Shown: positions 10,288 through 18,597 of the stretch, one piece after another | How the letters are laid out: each line of letters opens with the position of its first letter | Position numbering within the stretch: the first letter of the stretch is position 1 | Source: Betaproteobacteria bacterium | GTDB taxonomy: Bacteria; Pseudomonadota; Gammaproteobacteria; Burkholderiales; CAIKXV01 | Direction: 5' to 3' | Assembly (NCBI GenBank): GCA_947457885.1 | Contig: CANGXU010000023.1 | Coordinates: 1 to 32,937, forward strand | Length of the DNA stretch: 32,937 bases | Notes under the pieces: model-generated | The model's input: only the letters and a program-made list of their open reading frames with translations | The model's database searches: none | Told to the model about the DNA's origin: nothing | Made by a program: the position numbers and the translations under genes

Positions 10288-12374
10288 GCGACGTCATCAC
10301 CGAAGCGGCCCGCTTGTCCGGCCAGCGAATCGCGCGTGCCCGTCGAGACGCGGTCCGCCAGGCGATAGAGCGCATCGACCCTGCCGCACCCGCTCTCGGG
10401 TTCAGCGCTGCCTGGCGGCTGGCAGGTCTCGCGGGAGAACCGCGAGCGGTGCAGTCGGCGGCGGTTGGCGACCTGCCGCTCGCATGCTGGCTGCCCGGCG
10501 GCGAGATCTGCCTGCTCACATCGCCCGGTCCCGACGGGCGATTCGCCGGGCGCCGACTCGATGGCCGCGCGATCCTCGTCGACCCGGCCGAGCCCGCAGC
10601 GCGTTTCGTCCGTATCGTTTCGCGGTCGGATGCAGCCCGCACGCCCGGCGCACTTGCCGTCGTGACCGCAGCCATCTGGAAGCGGCGCGGCACGCTGCTC
10701 GAAGCCGTCTGTGCGACCGCCATCGTCAGCCTGCTCGGGCTTGGCGTCTCGCTCTACTCGATGCAGGTCTACGATCGGGTGATCCCGAACCAGGGCTATC
10801 AGTCGCTCTGGGTCCTGACCATCGGCGTCGCTGTGGCGCTGTTGCTGGAATGGATCCTCAAGCAGGTGCGTGCCTGGATCGTCGACCAGGCCGGCGTGGC
10901 CATCGATGGCGAGCTCTCGCGCTGGCTGTTCGACCGACTGCAGCATTCCCGACTCGATGCGCGGCCGCCAACCGTCGGCTCGCTCGCCGCGCAGGCGAAG
11001 GGGCTGGAGACCGTGCGCACGATGCTCACCTCGACCACGCTCTATGTGCTCGCCGATGTGCCGTTCGCGATCTTCTTCATGCTCGTGATCGCCGCCATCG
11101 GCGGTGCCCTTGTCTGGGTGCCGCTGATGATACTGCCGCTGGCGCTGGGCGCCGGCTTCCTGTTCCAGCATGTGATTGCGCGCGAAGCCCGGCGGATGAC
11201 CGTCAGCGGCTACCGCAAGAACGGCCTGCTGGTGGAGACGCTGGAAGGCGCGGAGTCCGTGCGCGCCGCTCACGCGGAGTGGCAGCTCGCCACGCGCTGG
11301 AACCGTCTGGTCGATGAGGTCGCCACCGCGGATGCCCGCATCCGCAACGCTTCGGCCTGGTCGCAGAACCTGGTGGCCTTGCTCCAGCAGGGCGGCTATG
11401 TCGCGACCGTGGCGTTCGGCGCATGGTTGATCGTCGACAACCGGTTGACCATGGGCGCGCTGCTCGCGATCACCATCATTGCCAACCGCGCGATGGCACC
11501 GATCATCCAGCTGCCCGGGCTCATGGTCCAGTGGGCCCATGCGCGGGCCGCGCTCGACGGCATCGATCAGATCGTCGTGTTGCCCAACGACCTCGACCCG
11601 GACGCCGGGCGCACCGCGCCGGAGACCCTCGCCGGAGACCTTCGGCTGGAGGCCGCCACGTTCGCCTATGGCGCACAACGCGTCGTGCTCGACGTGGAAA
11701 ACCTGCAGATCGCAGCCGGCGAGCGGGTTGGCGTGCTGGGCACCATCGGTTCCGGAAAGTCTGCGCTGATCAAGGTGCTGTCCGGGCTGTACAGGCCCAC
11801 TGCCGGCCGGGTACTGCTGGGTGGTGTAGACATGGCGGCGCTGCACCCCGCCTATTCGCGCGAAGCCATCGGCTATCTTCCGCAGGACTCGCGACTGGTG
11901 AGCGGTACCCTTCGCGAGAACATCCTGCTCGGCCTGGCCGATCCCGGCGATGACGCGATCCTGGATGCAGCGCGCAAGACCGGCCTGATCGAACTGGTGG
12001 GCCGGCATCCCCAGGGCCTGGCGCTGGGCATCACCGAGGGCGGACGCGGCGTATCCGGTGGACAGCGTCAGCTGATCGCCCTCACCCGCCTGGTGCTGGC
12101 GAAGCCCCGCATCTGGCTGCTCGACGAGCCGACCGCGTCGATGGACAACGAATCGGAGCTGCGAGTCCTGCAGCTCCTGCAGTCCAGCGTCGGCCCGCAG
12201 GACACGCTGGTGGTCGCTACGCACAAGAGTGCCTTCCTGCCACTGCTCACCCGGATCATCGTGATCCGCGACGGACGCGTGGTGATGGATGGGGCGCGCG
12301 ATCTCGTCCTGGCGGCACTGCAGTCCCGGGTGCCGGCCAACGGCGGACCGCCGACGCAGCGAGGACAGGGATGA
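10284..12374 (+). CDS. Type I secretion ABC transporter, permease/ATPase (LapB/LssB-like)
   Basis: Inner-membrane ABC exporter of 696 residues. An N-terminal domain of roughly 130 residues lacks an obvious C39 peptidase cysteine motif and looks like the degenerate C39-like domain used by adhesin exporters. A six-helix transmembrane region follows (SLLGLGVSLYSMQVYDRVIPNQ, near residues 150-175, marks its first helix). The ATPase domain carries Walker A GTIGSGKSA (about 486-494), a signature VSGGQRQ (about 590), Walker B IWLLDEP (about 610) and an H-loop ATHKS (about 645). It overlaps both the preceding tolC-type gene and the following hlyD-type gene by ATGA, so the three proteins should be made together. 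The likely substrate is the giant protein encoded just upstream. Confidence 0.93.
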   Translation: MSDVITEAARLSGQRIARARRDAVRQAIERIDPAAPALGFSAAWRLAGLAGEPRAVQSAAVGDLPLACWLPGGEICLLTSPGPDGRFAGRRLDGRAILVDPAEPAARFVRIVSRSDAARTPGALAVVTAAIWKRRGTLLEAVCATAIVSLLGLGVSLYSMQVYDRVIPNQGYQSLWVLTIGVAVALLLEWILKQVRAWIVDQAGVAIDGELSRWLFDRLQHSRLDARPPTVGSLAAQAKGLETVRTMLTSTTLYVLADVPFAIFFMLVIAAIGGALVWVPLMILPLALGAGFLFQHVIAREARRMTVSGYRKNGLLVETLEGAESVRAAHAEWQLATRWNRLVDEVATADARIRNASAWSQNLVALLQQGGYVATVAFGAWLIVDNRLTMGALLAITIIANRAMAPIIQLPGLMVQWAHARAALDGIDQIVVLPNDLDPDAGRTAPETLAGDLRLEAATFAYGAQRVVLDVENLQIAAGERVGVLGTIGSGKSALIKVLSGLYRPTAGRVLLGGVDMAALHPAYSREAIGYLPQDSRLVSGTLRENILLGLADPGDDAILDAARKTGLIELVGRHPQGLALGITEGGRGVSGGQRQLIALTRLVLAKPRIWLLDEPTASMDNESELRVLQLLQSSVGPQDTLVVATHKSAFLPLLTRIIVIRDGRVVMDGARDLVLAALQSRVPANGGPPTQRGQG

Positions 12375-13546
12375 GGCAGATGAGGTTGGTGTCGTGCAAG
12401 GGCCGTGCCGCGGTTCACGTGCTGCTCTGGCTGTCGATCGGCGCGGTCATCGCCTTCGTGCTGTGGACGCGCTGGGCGATGGTCGACGAGATCACCCGCG
12501 GGCCGGGGCAGGTGATCACGACCTCGCGCAACCAGGTCATACAGGCGCCGCCCAGCGGCGGCGTGGTCGAGGCCATCCTGGTGCGCGAGGGCAGCACGGT
12601 CACGCGAGGCCAGTTGCTGGTCCGCTTCGAGCGGCCGCGCCTCCAGGCCACCGTCGATGAGGTCGCGGCACGAGCGGCGGCCCAGCGCGCCACCATTGCC
12701 CGTCTCGAGGCCGAGGTGTTCGGCCGGCCTGCGCCGGTGTTTCCGCGCGAACTCGACGCATGGCCCCAGTTCCGCACGAACCAGCTCGCGCTATTCCAGC
12801 GGCGCGGCAAGCTGCTGGCCGAGGAGCTGTCCTCGCTCGACCGCCAGCGTGAACTGGCCCAGCAGGAACTGGACCTGAACCTGCCGTTGCTGGCGAGTGG
12901 CGATGTCAGCCGCGCCGAGATCCTGCGCCTGCAACGCCAGGTCGCCGATTTTGCGGGGCAGATCGTGAACAAGCGCAACCGCTACCTGCAGGACAGCCAG
13001 GCGGAGCTGGCCAAGGCCCAGGAGGACCTGGCGGGCACCTCACAGCTCGTCGCACAGCGCCGCGAAGAGCTCGATCTCACCGAGGTGCATGCGCCCATGG
13101 ACGGCGTCGTGCGCAACGTGCGCATCACCACGCGCGGTGCAGTCGCCAGGCCGGGCGACGAGCTGATGCAGATCGTGCCGGTGGACGATCGCCTGTTGAT
13201 CGAAGCCAAGGTCAGGCCGACCGACATCGGCTTCGTGCGCACCGGCCTGCCGGCGAGCGTGAAGCTCGACGCATTCGACTACGCGATCTATGGTGCCCTC
13301 TCGGGAACCACCACGTTCATCAGCGCCGATACGCTGACCGAACAGGTGGGTGGCCAGGAAGTCGCCTACTACCGCGTGCATGTGCGCATCGACGAGTCCC
13401 GCCCGCGCACCGGGCGCGGCGACCGAATCCTCCTGCAGCCCGGCATGACCGGCACCGTAGAGATACGTACCGGCGAGCGCAGCATCTGGCGCTACCTGAC
13501 CCGCCCGATCACGCGCACGATGGATGAGGCCCTGCGCGAGCGCTGA
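12371..13546 (+). CDS. HlyD-family periplasmic adaptor of the type I secretion system
   Basis: Membrane fusion protein of 391 residues linking the ABC exporter to the TolC-type channel. One transmembrane segment lies near residues 14-33 (HVLLWLSIGAVIAFVLW), followed by a lipoyl-like half-motif (IQAPPSGGVVEAILVREGSTV), a long alpha-helical hairpin with Gln/Glu/Arg-rich heptads (about 90-235), the second half-motif (VHAPMDGVVRNV) and a C-terminal beta domain. The start ATG is in the ATGA overlap with the ABC gene; a second ATG nine bases on (MRLVSC) is also possible. Length and layout are normal for the family. Confidence 0.92.
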   Translation: MRQMRLVSCKGRAAVHVLLWLSIGAVIAFVLWTRWAMVDEITRGPGQVITTSRNQVIQAPPSGGVVEAILVREGSTVTRGQLLVRFERPRLQATVDEVAARAAAQRATIARLEAEVFGRPAPVFPRELDAWPQFRTNQLALFQRRGKLLAEELSSLDRQRELAQQELDLNLPLLASGDVSRAEILRLQRQVADFAGQIVNKRNRYLQDSQAELAKAQEDLAGTSQLVAQRREELDLTEVHAPMDGVVRNVRITTRGAVARPGDELMQIVPVDDRLLIEAKVRPTDIGFVRTGLPASVKLDAFDYAIYGALSGTTTFISADTLTEQVGGQEVAYYRVHVRIDESRPRTGRGDRILLQPGMTGTVEIRTGERSIWRYLTRPITRTMDEALRER

Positions 13547-13578
13547 GTTCGCGACCGCACGAAGACACCTTCGGTATA

Positions 13579-13593
13579 GCTCACCTGGTGAGC
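13579..13593. promoter_or_regulatory. Palindromic operator candidate upstream of the beta-barrel gene
   Basis: GCTCACC-T-GGTGAGC is a perfect inverted repeat with 7-bp arms. It directly abuts TATA at 13575-13578, which could belong to a -10 element. A second copy precedes the WYL regulator (14471-14487); the 16-mers GCTCACCTGGTGAGCC and GCTCACGTGGTGAGCC differ at one base. Two matching palindromes in front of adjacent genes, one a regulator, suggest a shared binding site. Confidence 0.6.
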
Positions 13594-13710
13594 CTTGCGT
13601 CGGGCATCGTGGACCGGCGTCGGATCGACACTCGCTGGACCGGCGCGAAACCAGGCGCCCGTCCGCGAACGTCATCGCATCCGGGATGGCTCAAATACAC
13701 AGGAGAAGAC

Positions 13711-14388
13711 ATGAAACGCGCAGTCCTGATTGCCGGAATCCTTGCCGCTGCAAGCACCGGATCTTTCGCACAGACCTCCACCTACATCGCAGCCGGCTTC
13801 GGTACCGCGAAGGTGAGCAGCGACATCGCAACCTATTCGCAGACGTCCGGTGGTCTAACGTTCACTCAGAGTGCCGACACCAACGGCACAGCGTTCGGCC
13901 TGCTGCTCGGTCGCAACTTCAACAGCCAGTGGTCCCTCGAGGGTGGCTACCTGAACATCCGGAGTCTGTCGGCGACCACATCCCTCGTCGCGACCAACGC
14001 GGTCGTTGGGGGCAACACCTACAACGGCTCCATCAATGCCAGGCAGGATATCTCTGGCTACGCACTGACCCTCGCACCACGCTTCACCCATCGCATCGGT
14101 TCGGTCGACCTGTTCGCGAAGGCCGGGCTGGCGCATGTGAAGGTCGAGAATGAAGTGATCCTGACCGGCAGCGGAACGGTCAACGGCAGCGCCGTGGCAG
14201 CGAGCGGCCGGCAGACCTTCAGCGACCGGAGCACCGTCCCCATGGTCGGCATCGGCGCGCAGTTCCTCGCCACGACGAACGTCGGTATCCGGGGCGACTA
14301 CACCTACATCAGCAAGGTTGGCGACCGGGCGACCACCGGAGAGTCGTCGATCAAGGTGCTGATGATCTCGGGCGTCTATCAGTTCTGA
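13711..14388 (+). CDS. Outer-membrane beta-barrel protein
   Basis: Predicted 225-residue porin-like protein of the OmpA/OmpW-like beta-barrel superfamily. ATG 13711 has AGGAGA at 13701-13706 and starts a clean signal peptide (MKRAVLIAGILAAASTGSFA, cut before QTSTYIAAGFG). The frame is open further upstream, but without a ribosome site or signal peptide there. Alternating hydrophobic strands run through the protein (ALTLAPRFTHRIGSVDLFAKAGLAHVKV is cut short here; see residues about 112-139), and the chain ends in VYQF with the terminal Phe expected for BAM recognition. It stands alone with its own upstream palindrome and is followed by a WYL regulator whose promoter region has the same palindrome. 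The specific role is not evident. Confidence 0.85.
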   Translation: MKRAVLIAGILAAASTGSFAQTSTYIAAGFGTAKVSSDIATYSQTSGGLTFTQSADTNGTAFGLLLGRNFNSQWSLEGGYLNIRSLSATTSLVATNAVVGGNTYNGSINARQDISGYALTLAPRFTHRIGSVDLFAKAGLAHVKVENEVILTGSGTVNGSAVAASGRQTFSDRSTVPMVGIGAQFLATTNVGIRGDYTYISKVGDRATTGESSIKVLMISGVYQF

Positions 14389-14470
14389 GTCGGGATGGTC
14401 CAGGCGACTCCGGTGGCGCCCAAGGCGGCACCGGCTTCGGCACCGGCTTCCCAGAAGGCGATAAAGCGCG

Positions 14471-14487
14471 GGCTCACGTGGTGAGCC
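14471..14487. promoter_or_regulatory. Palindromic operator candidate upstream of the WYL regulator
   Basis: GGCTCAC-GTG-GTGAGCC is a perfect inverted repeat with 7-bp arms and a 3-bp centre, ending 46 nt before the regulator's TTG start. It matches the palindrome at 13579-13594 at 15 of 16 bases. Its position fits autoregulation by the WYL protein, which is inference. Confidence 0.6.
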
Positions 14488-14533
14488 TGCGAGACCGTAA
14501 GCTGCATGGCCACCAGCGGCAAACGGGCGCGCC

Positions 14534-15514
14534 TTGAATCCCATCGAACGCTTCTATCGTATCGACCAGCTGCTGACCGAACACGGCAGCCTGTCGATGC
14601 AGTCGTTATGCACGGCACTCGAGGTGTCTCGTGCGACCGCCAAGCGAGACCTGACCTACATGCGCGATCGGCTCAATGCGCCGATCGTGTTCGACCGGTT
14701 CACGGGCGGCTACCGGTTCGAGAAGTCGAAGAGCCGTTCCGGGCCGAGGTATGCGCTGCCAGGGCTGTGGTTCTCGTCCGACGAGATCCACGCGCTGATG
14801 ACCATGAACGCCCTGTTGAAGGAACTCGATCCGGGTGGCTTCATCGGTGCCGAGGTGCGCCCGCTGATCGACCGGCTCGAAGGGCTGCTCGGGCGGGCAA
14901 ACGCACCGGCGCGGGCGGTGATGCTGCGGGTGAAGCTGGTTCGCAGTCTCGGCCGCCCTGTGCCCTTGAAGTGGTTCCAGATGGTCGGTGCGGCGGTCAT
15001 GGCTGGCCGGCGGCTGCAGATCGCCTATCTCGGGCGCCACCGGAACGAGCGTTCCACGCGCGAGGTCTCGCCCCTGCGCCTCGTGTTCCATCGAAACTCC
15101 TGGTATCTCGATGCCTGGTGCCATCAGGTGGATGACTTCCGGACGTTCGCGATCGACGCGATCGAACACGCCATGCCCCTCGACGCGCGGGCGCGTCGGG
15201 TGTCGCTGGCGGAAGTCGACGCCCGGCTGGGCGGTGGCTACGGCATCTACAAGGGCGAGCAGTTGCAATGGGCACGGCTGTGCTTTGAAGCGCAGGCCGC
15301 CGTCTGGGTGCGTTCCGAGCAATGGCATCCACAGCAGAAGGCGGGGGTACTTCCCGATGGCAAGTATGAACTGCGCCTGCCCTACGCCGAGCCGCACGAA
15401 CTGGTGATGGACATCCTGCGCCACGGCGAACAGGTCGAGGTGCTCGAGCCCGCAGAGCTGCGCGCCGAGGTCGCCCGGAGGGTACGGCTGGCGGCGGAGC
15501 GATACGCCGTGTGA
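14534..15514 (+). CDS. HTH-WYL domain transcriptional regulator (YafY/DeoR-like)
   Basis: DNA-binding regulator of 326 residues. Residues 1-60 form a winged helix-turn-helix (LSMQSLCTALEVSRATAKRDL), and a WYL domain spans about 150-320, with the naming motif W-Y-L at 190-192 in NSWYLDAWCH. WYL domains sense small ligands or nucleic acid and are common in stress, phage-defence and metabolic regulators. The TTG start is used because the nearby ATG (14506) is in another frame and because MNPIERFYRIDQLL is the standard family beginning. The ribosome site is weak. The flanking palindromes at 13579 and 14471 are candidate binding sites, which would make the beta-barrel gene its target. Confidence 0.9.
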   Translation: MNPIERFYRIDQLLTEHGSLSMQSLCTALEVSRATAKRDLTYMRDRLNAPIVFDRFTGGYRFEKSKSRSGPRYALPGLWFSSDEIHALMTMNALLKELDPGGFIGAEVRPLIDRLEGLLGRANAPARAVMLRVKLVRSLGRPVPLKWFQMVGAAVMAGRRLQIAYLGRHRNERSTREVSPLRLVFHRNSWYLDAWCHQVDDFRTFAIDAIEHAMPLDARARRVSLAEVDARLGGGYGIYKGEQLQWARLCFEAQAAVWVRSEQWHPQQKAGVLPDGKYELRLPYAEPHELVMDILRHGEQVEVLEPAELRAEVARRVRLAAERYAV

Positions 15515-15648
15515 GCGCCGGCCGTACGGGGGCCGGATCCGCGAGGGCGTGCCGCTTGACGCCTTGCCCCCGTGATTCCTACACTGCGTGCTTACGTGTG
15601 ATCATGAAGCCACGCGACAGACGGGGCCACGATCCGGAGGAGAACCCG

Positions 15649-16674
15649 ATGTCCCAGCCCCGTTTGCCTTTCGGGCAGCAGCGCCGCTCGTGCGTGCTGT
15701 CTGCTTTCATGGCCACCCTGGCGCTTTCCTGCGCGCTGCCCGCGGCAGCGCAGACCCAGGACTTCCCCGCGCGTCCGATCCGCCTGATCGAAGGCTTCGG
15801 CGCCGGTGGCGTCGTCGACCTGGTGGCGCGATTGCTGATGCCGAAGATGTCCGCGGCGCTCGGCCAGCCGATCGTCCTCGAGAACCGCGTCGGCGCAGCC
15901 GGGGTGATCGCGAGCAGCCTGGTGGCAAAGGCTGCGCCCGATGGCCATACCTGGCTGATCACCACCGGCTCGCATACGTCGAACACGGCCTTCAACCCGT
16001 CCGGCGTGCCTTACGACCCCATCAAGGACTTCGCGCCGGTCACGCAGATCGCTCGCACCTACGGCATGGTGCACCTTGTGCATCCGTCGATCCCGGCGCG
16101 TAACGTCAAGGAGTTCGTCACGCTTGCGCGCAAGTATCCGGGCAAGCTCACCTACGGCGCCGCTGGCGTCGGCAACATCCTGTACATCGGCGCCGAGATG
16201 CTCAAGGCTGTGTCGGGCACCGATATCCGCTACGTGCAGTACAAGGGTGCGGCACAGGCCACCAACGACCTGATGGGCGGCCACATCGACACGCTGTTCC
16301 TGACCACGCCGGTGGCGATGCCGCTGATCAAGGGCGGCAAGGCGCGCCCGCTGGCGATCACCGGGCCGGTGCGCTGGAAGGGGCTGCCCGACGTACCGAC
16401 GATGCGCGAGGCAGGCTTCCCCGACTTCGACCTGATCGGCTGGTTCGGCCTCTGGTTGCCGCCTGGCACGCGCCCCGAGATCGTCGCCCGCCTGCATGCC
16501 GAGGTCGAGCGTGCCGTCGCAGATCCGGACATCCGCAACCGATTCGATGAACTCGGACTGCTGCCCGGCGGCATGAGCACCGCCGATTTCGCGCGCTACG
16601 TGGCACAGGACCTCGCGCAGATGCGCGACCTCGCAGCCCGCATCGCGAAGGCTGGCGGTCACAAGACCGACTGA
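15649..16674 (+). CDS. Tripartite tricarboxylate transporter-type substrate-binding protein (Bug/TctC), copy 1
   Basis: Periplasmic solute-binding protein, 341 residues. ATG 15649 is chosen for GGAGGAG at 15636-15642 and a 6-nt gap; upstream in-frame starts lack this. The signal peptide ends ALPAAAQ, and the mature part opens with the family pattern DFPARPIRLIEGFGAGGVVD, then LENRVGAAGVIA and PDGHTWL. Family members bind carboxylates or other small metabolites through the two loops that include these Gly/Asp motifs. No TctA or TctB membrane partner is encoded in the window, so it is an orphan. The next gene (CocE-type hydrolase) starts 61 nt later and may be co-transcribed. Confidence 0.93.
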   Translation: MSQPRLPFGQQRRSCVLSAFMATLALSCALPAAAQTQDFPARPIRLIEGFGAGGVVDLVARLLMPKMSAALGQPIVLENRVGAAGVIASSLVAKAAPDGHTWLITTGSHTSNTAFNPSGVPYDPIKDFAPVTQIARTYGMVHLVHPSIPARNVKEFVTLARKYPGKLTYGAAGVGNILYIGAEMLKAVSGTDIRYVQYKGAAQATNDLMGGHIDTLFLTTPVAMPLIKGGKARPLAITGPVRWKGLPDVPTMREAGFPDFDLIGWFGLWLPPGTRPEIVARLHAEVERAVADPDIRNRFDELGLLPGGMSTADFARYVAQDLAQMRDLAARIAKAGGHKTD

Positions 16675-16735
16675 AGATCATGCCGCGACCCGCCATGGTC
16701 GTCCACCGTTTCCCCTTCCAGCCACTGGCCCGCAC

Positions 16736-18511
16736 ATGAGCATGACCCCGATCTCCAACGACCCCTATCGCCACGCCCGCCGCAGCGAGGTGCGCGACGG
16801 CATGCAGATCGACTGGGATGTGCCGATCCTGATGGACGATGGCGTCGTGCTGCGCGCCGACGTGTTCCGGCCGCTGGGCGAGGGCCGCCATCCGGTCATC
16901 CTGTCCAGCGGGCCTTATGCAAAGGGGCTCGATTTCCAGGAAGGCTACCCCAGCCACTGGGCGCGGCTGGTCAAGGCCGCACCCGAGATCCTCGAAGGTT
17001 CGACCAACAAGTACCAGAACTGGGAACTGGTCGACCCCGAGAAGTGGGTGCCCGACGGCTACGCCTGTGTACGCGTCGATTCGCGCGGTGCGGGGCGCTC
17101 GCCCGGCGTGATCGACTGCTGGTCGCCACGCGAGACGCTCGACATGAAGTTGTGCATCGAGTGGGCGGGCGAGCAGCCGTGGAGCAGCGGCAAGGTCGGG
17201 TTGAACGGCATCTCGTACTACGCGATGAACCAGTGGCAGGTGGGCGCGCTGCGCCCGAAGCACCTGGCCGCGATGTGCGTGTGGGAGGGTTCGTCCGACT
17301 ACTACCGCGAACTCTCGCGCCACGGCGGCATCCTGTGCGGTTTCCTCGATGGCTGGTACCGGCGGCAGGTGAAGTCGGTGCAGCACGGCCTGGGTACGCG
17401 CGGCCCGAAGAGCAAGGTGACCGGCGAGCCGGTCGCCGGTCCGCTCGAGCTGAGCGAGGCCGAACTCGAAGCCAACCGGGTCGATCTCGGTGGCGAGGCG
17501 CTGGCGCGGCCGTTGATCGACGACTACTACCGCGCGCGCATGCCGCGCTTCGAAGACATCGAGGTACCGCTGGTGTCCTGCGCCAACTGGGGTGGCATGG
17601 GGCTGCATCCGCGCGGCAACTTCGAGGGCTACCTGCGCGCGGGCTCGATCCAGAAGTGGCTCGAGATCCATGGCGACACCCACTTCACCCACTTCTACAC
17701 CAGCTACGGTATCGCCCTGCAGAAGCGTTTCTTTGGTCACTTCCTGAAGGGCGAGGACACCGACTGGGGAAGCCAGCCGCGCGTGTCGGTCAATGTGCGC
17801 CATCCGGGTGAACGCTTCGAACTGCGCGATGAACAGGAATGGCCGCTGGCCGGCACCCGCTTCACGCCGTTCTACCTCGACCCCACCAACCGGACGCTGA
17901 CCACCACGCGCCCGTCCGCCAGCGCCACGCTCGACTACGAAGCGATGGGCGACGGGTTGACCTTCAGCACCCCGCCGCTCACCGCACCGATGGAGATCAC
18001 CGGTCCGGTGGCGGCAAAGCTGTGGCTGTCGTCGCGCACCCGCGATGCAGACGTGTTCTTCGTGGTGCGCGTGTACGACCCGCAAGGCAAGGAAGTCACC
18101 TTCATCGGCGCCAACGATCCACGCGTGCCGGTGGCCATCGGCTGGCTGCGCGCGTCGCAGCGCAAGCTCGATGCGGGCGAGAGCCGGCCATGGCGGCCGT
18201 GGCACACCCATGACGAAGCCTGGCCGCTGCAGCCGGGCGTACCGGTAGAGCTCGATGTCGAAGTGTGGCCGACCTCGATCGTGGTGCCGGTGGGCTATCG
18301 GCTCGCGGTGACCGTGCTCGGGCGCGACTACGAAGTAGATGGCACCGATGCCTCGCCGCCAAACGCGCCGTATCCGATGAAGGGCGTGGGGCCGTTCCTG
18401 CACGACGATCCGGTCGATCGACCGCCTGAGGTGTTCGGCGGGGTGAACACGCTGCACTTCGATCGCGAGCGGGCGCCGTATGTGCTGTTGCCGGTGATCG
18501 AGGCCAGGTAG
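16736..18511 (+). CDS. CocE/NonD-family hydrolase (X-Pro dipeptidyl-peptidase-like)
   Basis: Alpha/beta hydrolase of 591 residues, with an N-terminal peptidase S15-type domain (about 25-340) and a C-terminal jelly-roll X-Pro domain (about 370-590, e.g. APMEITGPVAAKLWLSSRT). The expected nucleophile is S160 in NGISYYAMNQW. Characterised relatives cleave acyl, ester or amide bonds, as in cocaine esterase. The place where most members have GWxD carries NWGGMGLHPRGNFEGY, so the canonical acid is not obvious; this looks like a distinct subfamily. A His-rich stretch HGDTHFTHFY could supply the triad His. No signal peptide is seen, so it is probably cytoplasmic. It lies between two Bug genes, hinting at processing of an imported compound. 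The substrate is unknown. Confidence 0.88.
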   Translation: MSMTPISNDPYRHARRSEVRDGMQIDWDVPILMDDGVVLRADVFRPLGEGRHPVILSSGPYAKGLDFQEGYPSHWARLVKAAPEILEGSTNKYQNWELVDPEKWVPDGYACVRVDSRGAGRSPGVIDCWSPRETLDMKLCIEWAGEQPWSSGKVGLNGISYYAMNQWQVGALRPKHLAAMCVWEGSSDYYRELSRHGGILCGFLDGWYRRQVKSVQHGLGTRGPKSKVTGEPVAGPLELSEAELEANRVDLGGEALARPLIDDYYRARMPRFEDIEVPLVSCANWGGMGLHPRGNFEGYLRAGSIQKWLEIHGDTHFTHFYTSYGIALQKRFFGHFLKGEDTDWGSQPRVSVNVRHPGERFELRDEQEWPLAGTRFTPFYLDPTNRTLTTTRPSASATLDYEAMGDGLTFSTPPLTAPMEITGPVAAKLWLSSRTRDADVFFVVRVYDPQGKEVTFIGANDPRVPVAIGWLRASQRKLDAGESRPWRPWHTHDEAWPLQPGVPVELDVEVWPTSIVVPVGYRLAVTVLGRDYEVDGTDASPPNAPYPMKGVGPFLHDDPVDRPPEVFGGVNTLHFDRERAPYVLLPVIEAR

Positions 18512-18597
18512 GCTGACGGGCGGCCTGCGGCCGCGCTGGCTTCGTTATTGCTTCCGGTGAGTCGGTCGCGGCCCCTCACGCCGCACCGCTCTCCGTG

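Noticed and set aside
10095..12224. A 709-codon open frame on the minus strand opposite the ABC exporter gene
   Set aside because: It is a shadow caused by high G+C codon bias. The plus-strand gene has all ABC motifs, and the minus translation is low-complexity Arg/Gly/His-rich text.
14506..15135. ATG 14506 frame as the regulator start
   Set aside because: It is in a different frame and gives Arg-rich text, while the TTG 14534 frame gives a textbook HTH-WYL protein.
16358..18457. A 699-codon minus-strand frame opposite the CocE hydrolase
   Set aside because: Same reason: shadow frame with no domain pattern, opposite a clear gene.
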